From positions 460,827 to 524,826 of the forward strand of contig NZ_AWUN01000002.1 of the NCBI RefSeq assembly GCF_000499285.1: a stretch of 64,000 nucleotides of DNA, in the 5' to 3' direction. Under the pieces are notes generated by a model that saw nothing but the letters and a program-made list of their open reading frames with translations, did no database searches and had not been told where the DNA came from. Of the stretch, positions 34,343 to 42,724 are shown piece after piece (positions within the stretch are counted from its first letter, which is position 1; the number at the start of each line of letters is the position of its first letter). The position numbers were made by a program, and so were the translations under genes. This DNA is from Bifidobacterium sp. 7101 (lineage in GTDB: Bacteria > Actinomycetota > Actinomycetes > Actinomycetales > Bifidobacteriaceae).

Positions 34343-34945
34343 CTAGTCAGCCGAATCATCGACCTGATCGGTCTCATCCGCATCCAGCGGGGCATCATAC
34401 CCGATTGGCTCATCCTCAACATCGTCAGGCAGGTCCTCGTCTTCGCTCTTGGCCTTCAGGTAGACGGTGACGTAACGGTGGGGTTCCTCGCCGTGGGAGC
34501 GTGACTTCAGCCCCTCCTCACGGACCATGTCATGGACGATTTTGCGCTCGAAAGAGTTCATAGGCTTCATATTGACAGGGTCGCCAGTCTCACGGACCTC
34601 GTCAATCACGTCCAGGGCCTGCTCACGAAGATGTTCGCGCTTACGCCGCAGGAAACCGTCCACATCCACGATCAGATGGGAGCGCTCCCCTATCTTCTGT
34701 TGCACGGCCAGCCGAGTCAGCTGTTGAAGAGCATCGACCACCTCGCCATCCTTGCCGATCAGATGCTTGATATCCGTATCGTCGTCAGCCACAATCTGCA
34801 CGGTCGGACGGTGGTTGCGCACCCCCATCTCGATATCGCCCTCGTAATCGACGATGTCCAGCAACCCCTCCAGATAATCGGCGGCGACATCCGCCTCCTC
34901 ATTGAGTTGCTCGATGGTCTTTCCCTGGTCCAGAGACTGAGACAT
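34343..34945 (-). CDS. jag: Jag/KhpB RNA-binding protein
   Basis: A 200-residue KH-R3H protein that binds RNA and influences cell elongation in Gram-positives, commonly with KhpA. The KH domain (about 55-100) has IKHLIGKDGEVVDALQQLTRLAV. The R3H domain (about 115-165) has the Arg and His in NSFERKIVHDMV and SRSHGEEPHRYVTVY. The C-terminal 35 residues are acidic. There is no N-terminal Jag_N domain; the first ~40 residues are short and acidic. GGAGAG precedes the ATG. It is downstream of yidC in the same operon. Confidence 0.93.
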   Translation of the reverse strand: MSQSLDQGKTIEQLNEEADVAADYLEGLLDIVDYEGDIEMGVRNHRPTVQIVADDDTDIKHLIGKDGEVVDALQQLTRLAVQQKIGERSHLIVDVDGFLRRKREHLREQALDVIDEVRETGDPVNMKPMNSFERKIVHDMVREEGLKSRSHGEEPHRYVTVYLKAKSEDEDLPDDVEDEPIGYDAPLDADETDQVDDSAD

Positions 34946-34996
34946 CTATGCTCTCCTTACACGCGTTTACATCCGATTCATAACCTCAGGTCCACT

Positions 34997-35020
34997 GGAT
35001 TCCTGGTCGGATTCCTGGTC
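34997..35020. repeat. 12-bp tandem duplication before jag
   Basis: GGATTCCTGGTC occurs twice in tandem (34997-35008 and 35009-35020), in the gap between yidC and jag. Confidence 0.8.
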
Positions 35021-35134
35021 ACCAATCGAGTGTCCAGTATTGAGGATACACGGACGTGATGATTGCAGACTACTCCAGTATTCGTCCGACCGAAAGCTGG
35101 GCCACCGCGCCGGTCACCACTGTCCCTAGCCGCA

Positions 35135-36157
35135 TCAACGACCCCGACGCTTGCGGTGAGGCTGAGAACGCTGATGGGAGACGTTCTTATTGTTGCGGGC
35201 TTCCTCCTCCAGCCGCTTGGCCTCCATCAACTGCTCCTCCTCCAGAGAGGGCAGTCCCTGGCGCTTGCGGCGGGCATTCTCGCGGCGGTGATCCCGCTCC
35301 TCCTTGCTCTCTGCAGCCGGCGAGCCGGGAGTGGGCATATGGCGGACCTGGAACAGGGTTCGGCCCAGATTCCAAAGGTTATTGGTCAGCCAGTAAATCA
35401 GCACAGCGAAGGGGAAGTAGATGCCCGAGAAGATGTACATGACCGGGAAGATGAAGGCCATCATCTGCTGCATCTTGTACTGCTGTCCCTGCATGGCCGA
35501 CCTGGGCATGTTCCGCCGGACGTTGTGGAACTGCGAGTAGAACATGGCCAGGCACATGAGCACGATAAAGACCACAATGACTATGCGGCCCGCACCCTGC
35601 GCGGACATGAAGTTGTCAGAAATCCGCAGCCCGAAGAAGGTGGTCTCCTCGAATTCTCGCGCCACCTGCCGATTGAAGGCTCCCAGGGGTGCACGCTTGC
35701 CCCGGGCAATGAAGGGCACAGCTGAAAGCACGTAGAACATGGTCATGAAGACCGGGCCCTGGACCAGCGCGGGCAGACAGGATCCCATGGGGTTGGCATG
35801 GTTGTCCTGATAGACCTTCATGGTCTCCCGGCTCATGGCCTCACGGCTGGCCGGATCCTTCTTGTTGCGGTACTTGTTCTGGATCTTCATCAGCTTGGGC
35901 TGCAGGGCCTGCATCTTTTGCATGGAACGCAACTGCTTGATGAAGAGCGGCAGCACACACAGGTTGACGACCAACACCAGCATCACTACCGAGAGCGCCC
36001 AGGCCACCCCGGGACCCTTGTGGAACCCGATCAGAGTCAGGAACTTGTGGCAGTAGGTCATGATGTAGGTCATGAGCCACTCGATGGGGTACAGGATCTT
36101 GTAGAAGAAGCCGTATATGCCCGTATCGAAGGTGAAAGTGTCGTTATTCTGGAACAT
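35135..36157 (-). CDS. yidC: Membrane protein insertase YidC
   Basis: A 340-residue Gram-positive-type YidC/Oxa1 insertase that helps proteins enter the membrane, alone or with SecYEG. It has an N-terminal membrane segment, then the conserved core: VMLVLVVNLCVLPLFIKQLRSMQKMQALQPK with the groove-facing Arg and coiled hairpin, MGSCLPALVQGPVFMTMFYVL, and the last helices MMAFIFPVMYIFSGIYFPFAVLIYWLTNNLW. The long basic C-terminal tail (NARRKRQGLPSLEEEQLMEAKRL) probably contacts ribosomes. The start lies two bases after the yidD stop. Confidence 0.95.
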   Translation of the reverse strand: MFQNNDTFTFDTGIYGFFYKILYPIEWLMTYIMTYCHKFLTLIGFHKGPGVAWALSVVMLVLVVNLCVLPLFIKQLRSMQKMQALQPKLMKIQNKYRNKKDPASREAMSRETMKVYQDNHANPMGSCLPALVQGPVFMTMFYVLSAVPFIARGKRAPLGAFNRQVAREFEETTFFGLRISDNFMSAQGAGRIVIVVFIVLMCLAMFYSQFHNVRRNMPRSAMQGQQYKMQQMMAFIFPVMYIFSGIYFPFAVLIYWLTNNLWNLGRTLFQVRHMPTPGSPAAESKEERDHRRENARRKRQGLPSLEEEQLMEAKRLEEEARNNKNVSHQRSQPHRKRRGR

Positions 36158-36159
36158 TG

Positions 36160-36480
36160 TCAGGCCGTCTCCTTGTCTGGGGCCATGGGGGTCAGCCGGG
36201 CCTCCTCATGGGCCTTGGACCACGAGAATCGATAGAAGATGGAAAACCTTTGGGGCACGTCATCGATTCCGCCGTTGTTGAAGGGCGTGCAACGTAATAG
36301 CCGCAGAACGGCCAGGATGGTTCCACGCAAGGCACCGAACCTCCTCAGGGCAGTCAAAGCATATTGGGAACAGGTCGGGTAGTAACGGCACCTCGGCGGC
36401 GACAGAGGTGAGATGTGGCGCTGATACCAGCGGACTGCACCCTGCAGAACCCGGGAGGCCAGGCCGCTCATGCCCTGCAT
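36160..36480 (-). CDS. yidD: Membrane protein insertion efficiency factor YidD
   Basis: A 106-residue small protein with the YidD signature [39 protein letters not shown] and [16 protein letters not shown], including the three conserved cysteines. It assists YidC-dependent insertion. It overlaps the end of rnpA by 13 bases and ends two bases before yidC, so expression is tightly coupled. Confidence 0.93.
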   Translation of the reverse strand: MQGMSGLASRVLQGAVRWYQRHISPLSPPRCRYYPTCSQYALTALRRFGALRGTILAVLRLLRCTPFNNGGIDDVPQRFSIFYRFSWSKAHEEARLTPMAPDKETA

Positions 36481-36974
36481 CCTTCTGTGGCTTTCTGCTG
36501 TTGAATCGGTTGACCCTTGGACTCGGCGATGAGCTGCGGACCTGACTGCCTCTGCGCATCGAGACCGCCGGCAGTCTTTCCAGTCTTGCGCATAAGGTCA
36601 CGGAAGAGCCTGTCCACCTGCTCCTCCAACTGCTCGTAGGTGGCATTGGCGGCGCTGGGTTTAGCACGCATGACCAAATCGCAGGAGGATGGCAGCAGGT
36701 CCTCCTTGGATCCGGCAAGTTGTCTGAATCTGCGCTTGACCTTGTTTCTGGTCACTGCCTTACCCACGTTTTTGGATACAGCAAGCCCCATGCGGCGTCT
36801 GCCTGCAGGCAGGATGTCATGCCGCCCTTCACGCACAGCCGATGTCACCGGCAGCGGGGTCGCCGTCCGGTCAGATCCGGGTATCGAATAATGTATGACC
36901 AGATCCCTGCTGCTGACCCGATGGCGTCGCCTGAGCACCGCCGTGAACTCCCGGTGGCTCCTCAGCCGTTCCAC
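36468..36974 (-). CDS. rnpA: Ribonuclease P protein component
   Basis: A 168-residue basic protein subunit that helps the RNase P RNA trim tRNA 5' ends. The N-terminus [16 protein letters not shown] and the RNR motif [24 protein letters not shown] are diagnostic. The protein is longer than the usual ~120 residues: an insert ([21 protein letters not shown]) lies near residue 30-60, and a Gln-rich tail of about 35 residues overlaps yidD. It follows rpmH by about 25 bases. Confidence 0.94.
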   Translation of the reverse strand: MERLRSHREFTAVLRRRHRVSSRDLVIHYSIPGSDRTATPLPVTSAVREGRHDILPAGRRRMGLAVSKNVGKAVTRNKVKRRFRQLAGSKEDLLPSSCDLVMRAKPSAANATYEQLEEQVDRLFRDLMRKTGKTAGGLDAQRQSGPQLIAESKGQPIQQQKATEGCRA

Positions 36975-37000
36975 CTTCTGAAAAGGGATTGGAATCCGAC

Positions 37001-37135
37001 TCAGGCAGAAAGGGTCCGACGGCCCTTGGCCCGGCGGCGGTTGATCAGGGCGCGACCGGAGCGGGTGCGCATGCGAGCGCGGAATCCGTGCTTCATGTGA
37101 CGACGGCGATTGTTGGGCTGGAATGTCCTCTTCAT
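37001..37135 (-). CDS. rpmH: 50S ribosomal protein L34
   Basis: A 44-residue, extremely basic protein read on the reverse strand: [18 protein letters not shown], then [20 protein letters not shown] and a short RRTLSA end. This is the full, near-invariant L34 sequence. It is the first gene of the rpmH-rnpA-yidD-yidC-jag operon, divergent from dnaA. Confidence 0.97.
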   Translation of the reverse strand: MKRTFQPNNRRRHMKHGFRARMRTRSGRALINRRRAKGRRTLSA

Positions 37136-37466
37136 AATTCGTTGCTCCCGTGTGTAGACATACTCGAGTACGGCTCGTTATGAGTCAAGCTATATCACGG
37201 TACACATGAGCCGGGACGGAGTCAAACAGGCTTCCGCCATCCAGTTGGTGAGGACCACTCCATACCCTGTGCAAACCCTGTCATAGCGGGAGAACGGGCC
37301 TCCTTACTTATCCACAAATTACATCACTGTTATTCACATTCATCGCAGATACAACACGCTATCCTGTGGATAACCGCGCAAAGTCGGTGTAACAATGGGC
37401 TACTGTCGACTTTGAGAGAAGCAGGAAGACCGGGAAATCCGTCGTCGAGAAGAGAGGAGCACACTG
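37136..37466. promoter_or_regulatory. rpmH-dnaA intergenic region with DnaA boxes
   Basis: 331 bases between divergent rpmH and dnaA. DnaA boxes: TTATCCACA (37308-37316, perfect), TTATTCACA (37330-37338, one mismatch), TGTGGATAA (37365-37373, perfect, reverse). It probably forms the upstream part of oriC and lets DnaA control its own gene. Confidence 0.8.
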
Positions 37467-39209
37467 ATGGCGCAGGATCCGCTGGATGCCGCTGCCCAGG
37501 CCAAGAGAATCTGGGATTCGGTCCTGCAGGTGCTCCGCTACAGCAGCTCACTGACCTCCAGAGATAAGGGCTGGCTGGAGGACATCACCCCCGAGGCGGT
37601 TTTCGGCACCACCATCGTTCTTCGGGTCTCTTCCAAGGCCACCCAGGAGGCTGTGCAGGGACCGCTCAGCCAACCCCTCCTCAATGCACTGCAACTGGTC
37701 ACCAACCAGGAAATGTTCCCGGCCATCAAAATCGTCTACCCAGAACAGATGGCCAAGCAGAAGGCTGCCGATCAGCAGAGCGACCAACGCGCATCCGCCA
37801 TGACTGGCTCCACCCCGGGCAGCGGGGAGTTCCGTCAGGTTCCCGGTCCTGCTCAGGATTCCTATGGCGACTACCAGCGCCGGGTCGGCACCGATCGATC
37901 ACCCAGTTCAGAGGTCCGCTCAAACTGGCGGACCGAGAATGCTGGAACTTCCAAGTCCCCGATTGTTTCCGTCAATGACTTCCACGAAGGCACCTATGTG
38001 CCCATGACCCTGGATATGCAGGCCGAGCTGTCCGAGCCCTCCCCCGTTATGGGGCCAAGGGCAGGCGCTGATGCCGACCAACAGAGTGAAACAGAGAGGA
38101 CCGCATCCCGGTCCGCCTTCACCGTGCCCCGCTTCCCCATGAGCCAGAACCGGGTGGAGCGCGACCCGCAGACTCACCTGAACAAGAACGCCACCTTCGA
38201 TACTTTCGTCCCGGGCGACTCCAACCGCTTTGCACGGACCGTGGCCTTGGCTGTGGCCGAAGGATCAGGCCAGGACTTCAACCCCTTATGTATCTATGGC
38301 AGCTCGGGCCTGGGCAAGACCCACCTGCTCAACGCCATCGGCAACTATGCCCTGGTCAAGGATCCCTCGCTCAAGGTTCGATACGTCAACTCGGAGGAAT
38401 TCACCAACGAATTCATCGATGCCCTACAGAACTCCACCCAAGGGTCGGGCCAGATCGCGGAATTCAATCGCCGCTACCGGCAGGTGGATGTGCTCCTTAT
38501 CGATGACATTCAGTTTCTGGGGGGCAAGGAAGCCACCCTGGACCAGTTCTTCCACACCTTTAATGCCCTGCATGATGCTAACAAGCGCATCGTCATTGCC
38601 TCGGACGTGGCCCCCAAGAATCTGAAGGGCTTCGAATCCCGACTGATCTCCCGCTTCGATTCAGGTCTGACTGTGGATGTCAAGCCACCTGACCGGGAGA
38701 CTCGGGTGGCCATCCTTAGAATGATGGCCTCCATGAACGGGGTCAGCATTCCGAACGAGGTTCTGGATCTGATTGCGGAACGCTTCACCGAGAACATCCG
38801 AGAGCTTGAGGGGGCCCTGACCCGTGTCACCGCCGTGGCCAGCCTTAATAATCAGCCGGTCACCACGGCTCTGGCCGAACAGACACTGCAGGACTTCTTC
38901 TCTACGGATGTGGAGATCAAGCCCACTGACATCATCTCCCAGGTGGCCAAGTACTTCCATCTGACTTTCGATGATATCGTCGGTCGCACACGCACCAAGA
39001 ACATCGCCCTGGCCCGGCAGATCGCCATGTACCTGGCCCGGGAAATGACCAGCATGTCCTTGGTGGACATCGGCGAGGTCTTTGGCGGCCGTGATCACAC
39101 CACAGTCATGCACGCCTACACGCGTATCTCCAATGAGATGCAGGAGAAGCGGGAGATTTATAACTACGTCATGGAGCTGACTGTCCGTCTTAAGCAACCT
39201 CAGAATTGA
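37467..39209 (+). CDS. dnaA: Chromosomal replication initiator DnaA
   Basis: 580 residues. Domain I is about residues 1-90 (IWDSVLQVLRYSSSLTSRDKGWLEDITPEAVFG). A disordered domain II (about 95-235), rich in Gln/Ser/Pro, follows. Domain III is AAA+ with Walker A GSSGLGKTHLLNAIGNYAL, Walker B VDVLLIDDIQFLGGKE and sensor SRLISRFDSGLTVDVKPP. Domain IV is the box-binding helix-turn-helix VDIGEVFGGRDHTTVMHA. It binds the boxes on both sides of its own gene and opens the origin. GAGGAG precedes the ATG. Confidence 0.98.
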   Translation: MAQDPLDAAAQAKRIWDSVLQVLRYSSSLTSRDKGWLEDITPEAVFGTTIVLRVSSKATQEAVQGPLSQPLLNALQLVTNQEMFPAIKIVYPEQMAKQKAADQQSDQRASAMTGSTPGSGEFRQVPGPAQDSYGDYQRRVGTDRSPSSEVRSNWRTENAGTSKSPIVSVNDFHEGTYVPMTLDMQAELSEPSPVMGPRAGADADQQSETERTASRSAFTVPRFPMSQNRVERDPQTHLNKNATFDTFVPGDSNRFARTVALAVAEGSGQDFNPLCIYGSSGLGKTHLLNAIGNYALVKDPSLKVRYVNSEEFTNEFIDALQNSTQGSGQIAEFNRRYRQVDVLLIDDIQFLGGKEATLDQFFHTFNALHDANKRIVIASDVAPKNLKGFESRLISRFDSGLTVDVKPPDRETRVAILRMMASMNGVSIPNEVLDLIAERFTENIRELEGALTRVTAVASLNNQPVTTALAEQTLQDFFSTDVEIKPTDIISQVAKYFHLTFDDIVGRTRTKNIALARQIAMYLAREMTSMSLVDIGEVFGGRDHTTVMHAYTRISNEMQEKREIYNYVMELTVRLKQPQN

Positions 39210-39623
39210 AACGACACGCAGATACAGGTGTGGACCGACAGAAAAAGATATCCACTTACTTATCCCCGGATGTGGGCAAACCCTGGGAATAACCCACCGA
39301 TTCTTCGGGGATAAGTGGTGAATTTGTAGCGAATAACCACCAGACTCTTGTGGATAACTCAGCGAAAATCCGCTCTTGTGGATAATTTGGCTTTTTAGTC
39401 ACATCGACTTCACCACTTATCCACAACACCTGAATGAGGTCTATCCACCGCGTTGCAAGGATTCTAAAACTTATCCACACCATCCACCGGGCTTATTACG
39501 ATGACTCTATGTATATTTATGCAGTAGTCACCTTCACATTCAAGCACACCTGCTCACTCCGACCAGATCACCTGACCTATTCGATAGAATGAATCCAGTT
39601 CATTCATCGACAAGAAGGCTCCC
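39210..39623. promoter_or_regulatory. oriC: oriC: dnaA-dnaN intergenic region
   Basis: 414 bases with a dense DnaA-box array. Four are perfect: TGTGGATAA at 39349-39357 and 39377-39385 (reverse), and TTATCCACA at 39417-39425 and 39471-39479 (forward). Weaker ones are TTATCCCCG (39260-39268) and CGGGGATAA (39306-39314), each with two mismatches. The AT-rich stretch around 39490-39530 is a plausible unwinding element. TAGAAT at 39585-39590 may be the dnaN -10. The box pairs point toward each other across the centre, as expected for an origin. Confidence 0.9.
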
Positions 39624-40748
39624 ATGAAAGTAGAAGTGAATTCATCCGCACTCTCGGATGCAGTGGCCTGGACCACCCGCATCATCCCCTCCCGACCGGC
39701 TTCGCCGATTCTGGCGGGCATCAGGATGGAAGCCTCTGATGGAACATTGAAGCTATCTGCTTTCGACTACGAGGTTTCAGCAAGAAACCACATCGAGGCC
39801 GGCATCGACGAATCCGGGACGGCCTTGGTCCTGGGCAAATTGCTGGCGGACATCACCAAATCCCTGCCATCGGAGAAAACATATCTGTCAACCGAGGGGT
39901 CCAAGATGACCATCACCTCGGGCAAATCCACTTTTTCACTGCAACTGATGCCTGACAGCGAATATCCTGACCTCCCTGCCATCCCCGAACCCATGGGCCA
40001 GGTAGATGCTGAGACCTTTATCCAGTCCATCTCCCAGTCCATCGTCGCTGTTTCCAGAGAAGAGAGCCGTCCGGTCCTGACCAGCGTCAAGACCGAGATC
40101 ACCGGGGACAAGGTGGTCATGACCGCCACCGACCGTTTCAGGCTGTCCCGTTCGAGCTTCACCTGGACTCCGCGCGATGCCGACTTTTCCACTTCCATGT
40201 TGATCCGTGGATCCCTACTGCGGGACATCGCCCGTTCACTGGACGAGCATCAGAACGTGACCATGGATTACGAAGCTGACAACCCCACCATCATGGGCGT
40301 GGAAAACGCCGGCAAGATATCCACCACCCAGCTAATTGACGGGGAATTTCCGGCAGTAGATCGTCTCTTTTCGGACGAGTACCCCATCCAGGCGGTCATC
40401 GCCCGGCAGGATCTGATCGACGCCATCAAGCGTGTGGCCCTGGTGGCCGAGCGCAATGCCCCCATTCGTATGGTTTTCTCCGGCAACGAGGTGACCCTGA
40501 GCGCCGGCACGGCTGACGAGGCACAGGCCCATGAGGTTCTGCAGGCGGATCTGGACGGTGAGGACATCACGGTGGCCTTCAATCCCAGCTACCTGATCGA
40601 CGGGCTGGGCGCCATCGCTGAGCCCTTTGTCCGCATCAAGATGACCTCGGCGGTCAAGGCCGTGGAGTTCAACGGTCAGCAGGAGCAGGATTCCGAAGAG
40701 TCCATGGACTACCGTTACCTGCTGGTGCCCATGCGCTTCAACAACTGA
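39624..40748 (+). CDS. dnaN: DNA polymerase III sliding clamp (beta subunit)
   Basis: A 374-residue three-domain clamp that holds the replicative polymerase on DNA. The N-terminus MKVEVNSSALSDAVAWTTRIIPSRP and later ATDRFRLS, LIDGEFPAVDRLF and the C-terminal YRYLLVPMRFNN are typical. AAGAAGG precedes the ATG. It is followed 29 bases later by recF. Confidence 0.97.
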   Translation: MKVEVNSSALSDAVAWTTRIIPSRPASPILAGIRMEASDGTLKLSAFDYEVSARNHIEAGIDESGTALVLGKLLADITKSLPSEKTYLSTEGSKMTITSGKSTFSLQLMPDSEYPDLPAIPEPMGQVDAETFIQSISQSIVAVSREESRPVLTSVKTEITGDKVVMTATDRFRLSRSSFTWTPRDADFSTSMLIRGSLLRDIARSLDEHQNVTMDYEADNPTIMGVENAGKISTTQLIDGEFPAVDRLFSDEYPIQAVIARQDLIDAIKRVALVAERNAPIRMVFSGNEVTLSAGTADEAQAHEVLQADLDGEDITVAFNPSYLIDGLGAIAEPFVRIKMTSAVKAVEFNGQQEQDSEESMDYRYLLVPMRFNN

Positions 40749-40777
40749 CGCCCGGGCAGGTTCGAGGAACAATCGTC

Positions 40778-42019
40778 GTGCACATCTCCCGTCTGGTTCT
40801 GGATCACTTCCGTTCCTGGGAGCATTGCGTCCTCGATCTGGAGCCTGGGGTGACCATTCTGGAGGGGCGCAACGGCCTGGGCAAAACCAACCTGGTCGAG
40901 GCCGTCGAGGTCCTGTCCACGGGCGGCAGCCATAGGACCTCGTCCTCACTGCCCCTGGTAGAGCGTGGGCAGTCCAAGGCCACCATCAGGGCCAGGCTGG
41001 AGCAGGACGGGACCGCCACCGACTATGAGCTGACCATTGCCGCCAAGGGAGCCAACCGGGGAAGAATCAACGGCGGGCCTTCCCTCTATCAGCGTGACCT
41101 GGTAGGCCGGGTGCCCAGCGTGACCTTCAGCCCTGAGGATCAGCTGATGGTCTCCGGAGAGCCGGCAGCCAGGCGGGCCGTGCTGGACCAGGCCGGCAGC
41201 CAGCTCGATGACGACTACTTCCAGGTCCGGCAGGATTTTCGCCATGTGGCCAGGCAGCGCGCCGCCCTACTTAAGCAGCTCTCCCAGGCGGGCCACGACA
41301 CCTCCGGTGATGGGCGTGACGCCGCCCTGTCAGGCCTTGAGGTCTGGACCGGACAGTTTATTCGCACCGGGTTGGATCTGAGCCGACGACGAGCGGCTCT
41401 GGTAGAGGCCTTGGACCAGCCCTTTAGTGATTTATATGGTCGGCTGGCAGGCCCTGGTCAGGATGCTCGATTGATCTACCGCCCCTCTCTGGAGGAGATC
41501 GGGCCCGATAGGCAGACCGGTCCCGAGGTCGCGGAGGCCGTCAGTCGTCACTTTCAGCGGATATACCCGGGAGAAGTGGCCCGAGGCACCAATCTGATTG
41601 GTCCCCAGCGCGACGATCTGGCCTTCACCCTTAATGGCATGCCTGCCAGGGAGTTCGCCTCCAACGGTGAGATGTGGACCCTGGCCCTGGCTCTGAGGCT
41701 GGCTCTGTTGCAGGTGGTCAAGGATCGTCGCTCCCTGGAGCCCATCGTCATTCTGGATGATGTCTTCGCCCAATTGGATCGGGGCCGCAGGGACCAGATT
41801 CTGGACTTTGCCCGCCAGCAGGACCAGGTGCTGATCACCGTGGCCGCCGACAGTGATATTCCCTCTCTGCAGGGTGCCAGGCTGGTGGATGTGTCCGGAC
41901 TGAAGCTTGTGCAGCCATCCGATCCGGCCACCGAGGATCCGGCTATCGCCAGTGCCATGCAGGACCTGCGGCGAACCAGAGGGACGGCCCATGACGACTC
42001 GGATAGGTCGGTGTCATGA
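40778..42019 (+). CDS. recF: DNA repair protein RecF
   Basis: A 413-residue SMC-like ATPase that helps load RecA at single-strand gaps. Walker A is ILEGRNGLGKTNLVEAVEVLSTGG, the signature region is REFASNGEMWTLALALRLALLQ, and Walker B is IVILDDVFAQLDRGRRDQIL. The GTG start follows CGAGGAAC. The stop overlaps the dciA ATG by four bases. Confidence 0.95.
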   Translation: MHISRLVLDHFRSWEHCVLDLEPGVTILEGRNGLGKTNLVEAVEVLSTGGSHRTSSSLPLVERGQSKATIRARLEQDGTATDYELTIAAKGANRGRINGGPSLYQRDLVGRVPSVTFSPEDQLMVSGEPAARRAVLDQAGSQLDDDYFQVRQDFRHVARQRAALLKQLSQAGHDTSGDGRDAALSGLEVWTGQFIRTGLDLSRRRAALVEALDQPFSDLYGRLAGPGQDARLIYRPSLEEIGPDRQTGPEVAEAVSRHFQRIYPGEVARGTNLIGPQRDDLAFTLNGMPAREFASNGEMWTLALALRLALLQVVKDRRSLEPIVILDDVFAQLDRGRRDQILDFARQQDQVLITVAADSDIPSLQGARLVDVSGLKLVQPSDPATEDPAIASAMQDLRRTRGTAHDDSDRSVS

Positions 42020-42513
42020 AGGCGCCCATGGTAGAGACCCTGCATCTGGATCAGCGTCGCCTGCCGGCCCTGGTCTTCGAAGGCTGCACCCGACGGGCGG
42101 CCGCACGTCGGCAACGGGAGGACAACTCCCGTAAGGCCTGGTATGCATTCGGCAAGCCGGGCCGCGACCCAGCAAAGCTGGGAGGCGTGGTGACCAGCCT
42201 GGCCGCCGGAAGCGGGTGGACCAGTCATCTGAAGGTGGCCCGGCTACGCAACCAGTGGGACAGTGTGGTGGGACCCGGCATCGCCGCCCATTCAAGAGTG
42301 GTCTCCTACCGGGAAGGTGTACTGATTATTCAGGCGCAGACCACGGTCTGGGCCACCCAGCTGACCTATCTGGTCCCCCAGCTCAAGGCGACCATTGTCA
42401 AGCGTTTGGGCATGCCGGTCAAGCAGATCAGGGTGACCGGCCCTCACAACTACAGCTTCCGCCGTTCGCGGTTCGATCCGCCGGGCCGAGGCGTGCGCGA
42501 CACTTATGGATGA
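42016..42513 (+). CDS. dciA: DciA-like protein (DUF721), helicase loader candidate
   Basis: 165 residues with a DUF721 domain (about 60-150): LRNQWDSVVGPGIAAHSRVVSYREGVLIIQAQTTVWATQLTYLVPQLKATI. DciA proteins load the replicative helicase in bacteria that lack DnaC/DnaI, and typically sit between recF and gyrB in actinobacteria, as here. Translation is coupled to recF by ATGA. The basic N-terminal ~55 residues are not conserved. Confidence 0.85.
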   Translation: MKAPMVETLHLDQRRLPALVFEGCTRRAAARRQREDNSRKAWYAFGKPGRDPAKLGGVVTSLAAGSGWTSHLKVARLRNQWDSVVGPGIAAHSRVVSYREGVLIIQAQTTVWATQLTYLVPQLKATIVKRLGMPVKQIRVTGPHNYSFRRSRFDPPGRGVRDTYG

Positions 42514-42724
42514 ACCCATAATCTGCGAATACCGTCTTCCCAGCTTTCTGTAAGCCTAAAGTCCCCTAGCGCTGGTAATCTATAGGTTATAGGGTCAAAC
42601 GCTTCCAAGGCCCCTTTATGGACGATTTGGAACCTGGTGACCATGACTCGATCCCCCGCTCGACCACGAACGGAAGCTGCTTTGTCGTCAGTGGTCGACG
42701 ATGGGGGTGCAGAAAGGACTATCC

